From: Promethearchaeota archaeon
Lineage (GTDB): Archaea > Asgardarchaeota > Lokiarchaeia > Sigynarchaeales > SOKP01
Length of the DNA stretch: 6,150 bases
Assembly (NCBI GenBank): GCA_014729315.1
Contig: WJKD01000595.1
Location: 1 to 6,150 of the forward strand
Reading direction: 5' to 3'
The translations under genes were made by a program, and so were the position numbers. The notes beneath the pieces were generated by a model, which saw only the letters and a list, made by a program, of their open reading frames with translations, ran no database searches and had not been told where the DNA came from. Within the stretch, counting starts at the first letter, position 1. Each line of letters opens with the position of its first letter. This document shows positions 5,893-6,150 of this stretch, piece after piece.

Positions 5893-6150
5893 ATGAATTC
5901 AAAATCACTATGTTTGATGCTCTGTGCTATCTTTCCCCTTGCTCTTTTTTCTTGCAAAGATAGTCCTTCCGAACCCGAAACAAAACCATTTGTCATCGAA
6001 AATTTAGGCGTGAGCTTCGGTCCATGGAACAAATCTACAAATGAAGCCGGTGATTTCTTGTTTAAGCCGTATCAGCGCAAGGTATTTCTGGAATTTGGGG
6101 CAGAGGTCAGCGCCGGTGGTGGTGCAGTGAAAGCGCTGCCGACGTTCGAA
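5893..6150 (+). CDS. Lipoprotein of unknown function, N-terminal 86 residues (partial)
   Basis: The frame is open from ATG 5893 to the window edge. A lipoprotein signal peptide is clear: Lys4, a hydrophobic core at about 6-19, and a lipobox LFSC with Cys21 as the lipidated residue, followed by a Ser/Pro/Glu-rich linker (22-33). The mature part seen so far includes a FGPWNKSTNEAGDF segment (43-56), then FLEFGAEVSAGGGA (66-79) and KALPTFE (80-86). I do not recognise the family from this much sequence. AAAGGTG lies about nine bases before the ATG. Composition rises in GC from about residue 40, unlike the island to the left, so this is probably a resident chromosomal gene. It is transcribed away from the island. 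Confidence 0.8.
   Translation, partial: MNSKSLCLMLCAIFPLALFSCKDSPSEPETKPFVIENLGVSFGPWNKSTNEAGDFLFKPYQRKVFLEFGAEVSAGGGAVKALPTFE

Noticed and set aside
5876..5896. Mini-frame ATG AAA GGT GCC TTC GTA TGA overlapping the lipoprotein ATG.
   Set aside because: At six codons it is too short to support as a leader peptide; its bases are explained by the Shine-Dalgarno site of the lipoprotein gene.

Overview
The window looks like an AT-rich accessory island lodged between two genes of more balanced base composition that are transcribed away from each other. The left flank (minus strand, running off the window) encodes a secreted BNR/Asp-box beta-propeller protein of the kind found among polysaccharide-active enzymes. 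The right flank (plus strand, running off the window) encodes the start of a lipoprotein. Exported beta-propeller and lipoprotein genes, together with one promoter matching the Bacteroidota -33/-7 form (TTTG, 21 nt, TAnnTTTG), suggest a Bacteroidota or related FCB-group bacterium. Clear Shine-Dalgarno sequences ahead of several genes are less typical of classical Bacteroidia, so the assignment is tentative.

From right to left on the minus strand, the island carries four things. (1) A UPF0175-like antitoxin and a DUF3368 PIN-family toxin form an intact overlapping toxin-antitoxin operon (5614 to 4872). The toxin appears to start at TTG behind a strong Shine-Dalgarno sequence inside the antitoxin gene. 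(2) Only 34 bases further on is a dead second PIN-type module. Its antitoxin reading frame has a TAA stop at codon 5, and its toxin is cut off after about ten recognisable residues (4837 to 4549). Neither part is obvious as an intact gene, but both read clearly in one frame. (3) A 459-residue protein of unknown function has a Cys/His cluster and a hydrophobic segment near its C-terminus. It lies behind a well-formed promoter whose -35 region sits in a 17-base perfect palindrome. (4) A 675-residue polytopic membrane protein ends in a four-cysteine zinc ribbon. It has its own promoter and Shine-Dalgarno sequence and a possible weak terminator.

The two large unrecognised genes share a strand but appear separately promoted, so a joint function is only a possibility. 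The best-supported unusual observations are the hidden dead toxin-antitoxin module beside a living one, the sharp compositional island in a divergent intergenic position, and the operator-like palindrome over the promoter of the 459-residue gene. No RNA gene, CRISPR array, transposase or integrase was seen.
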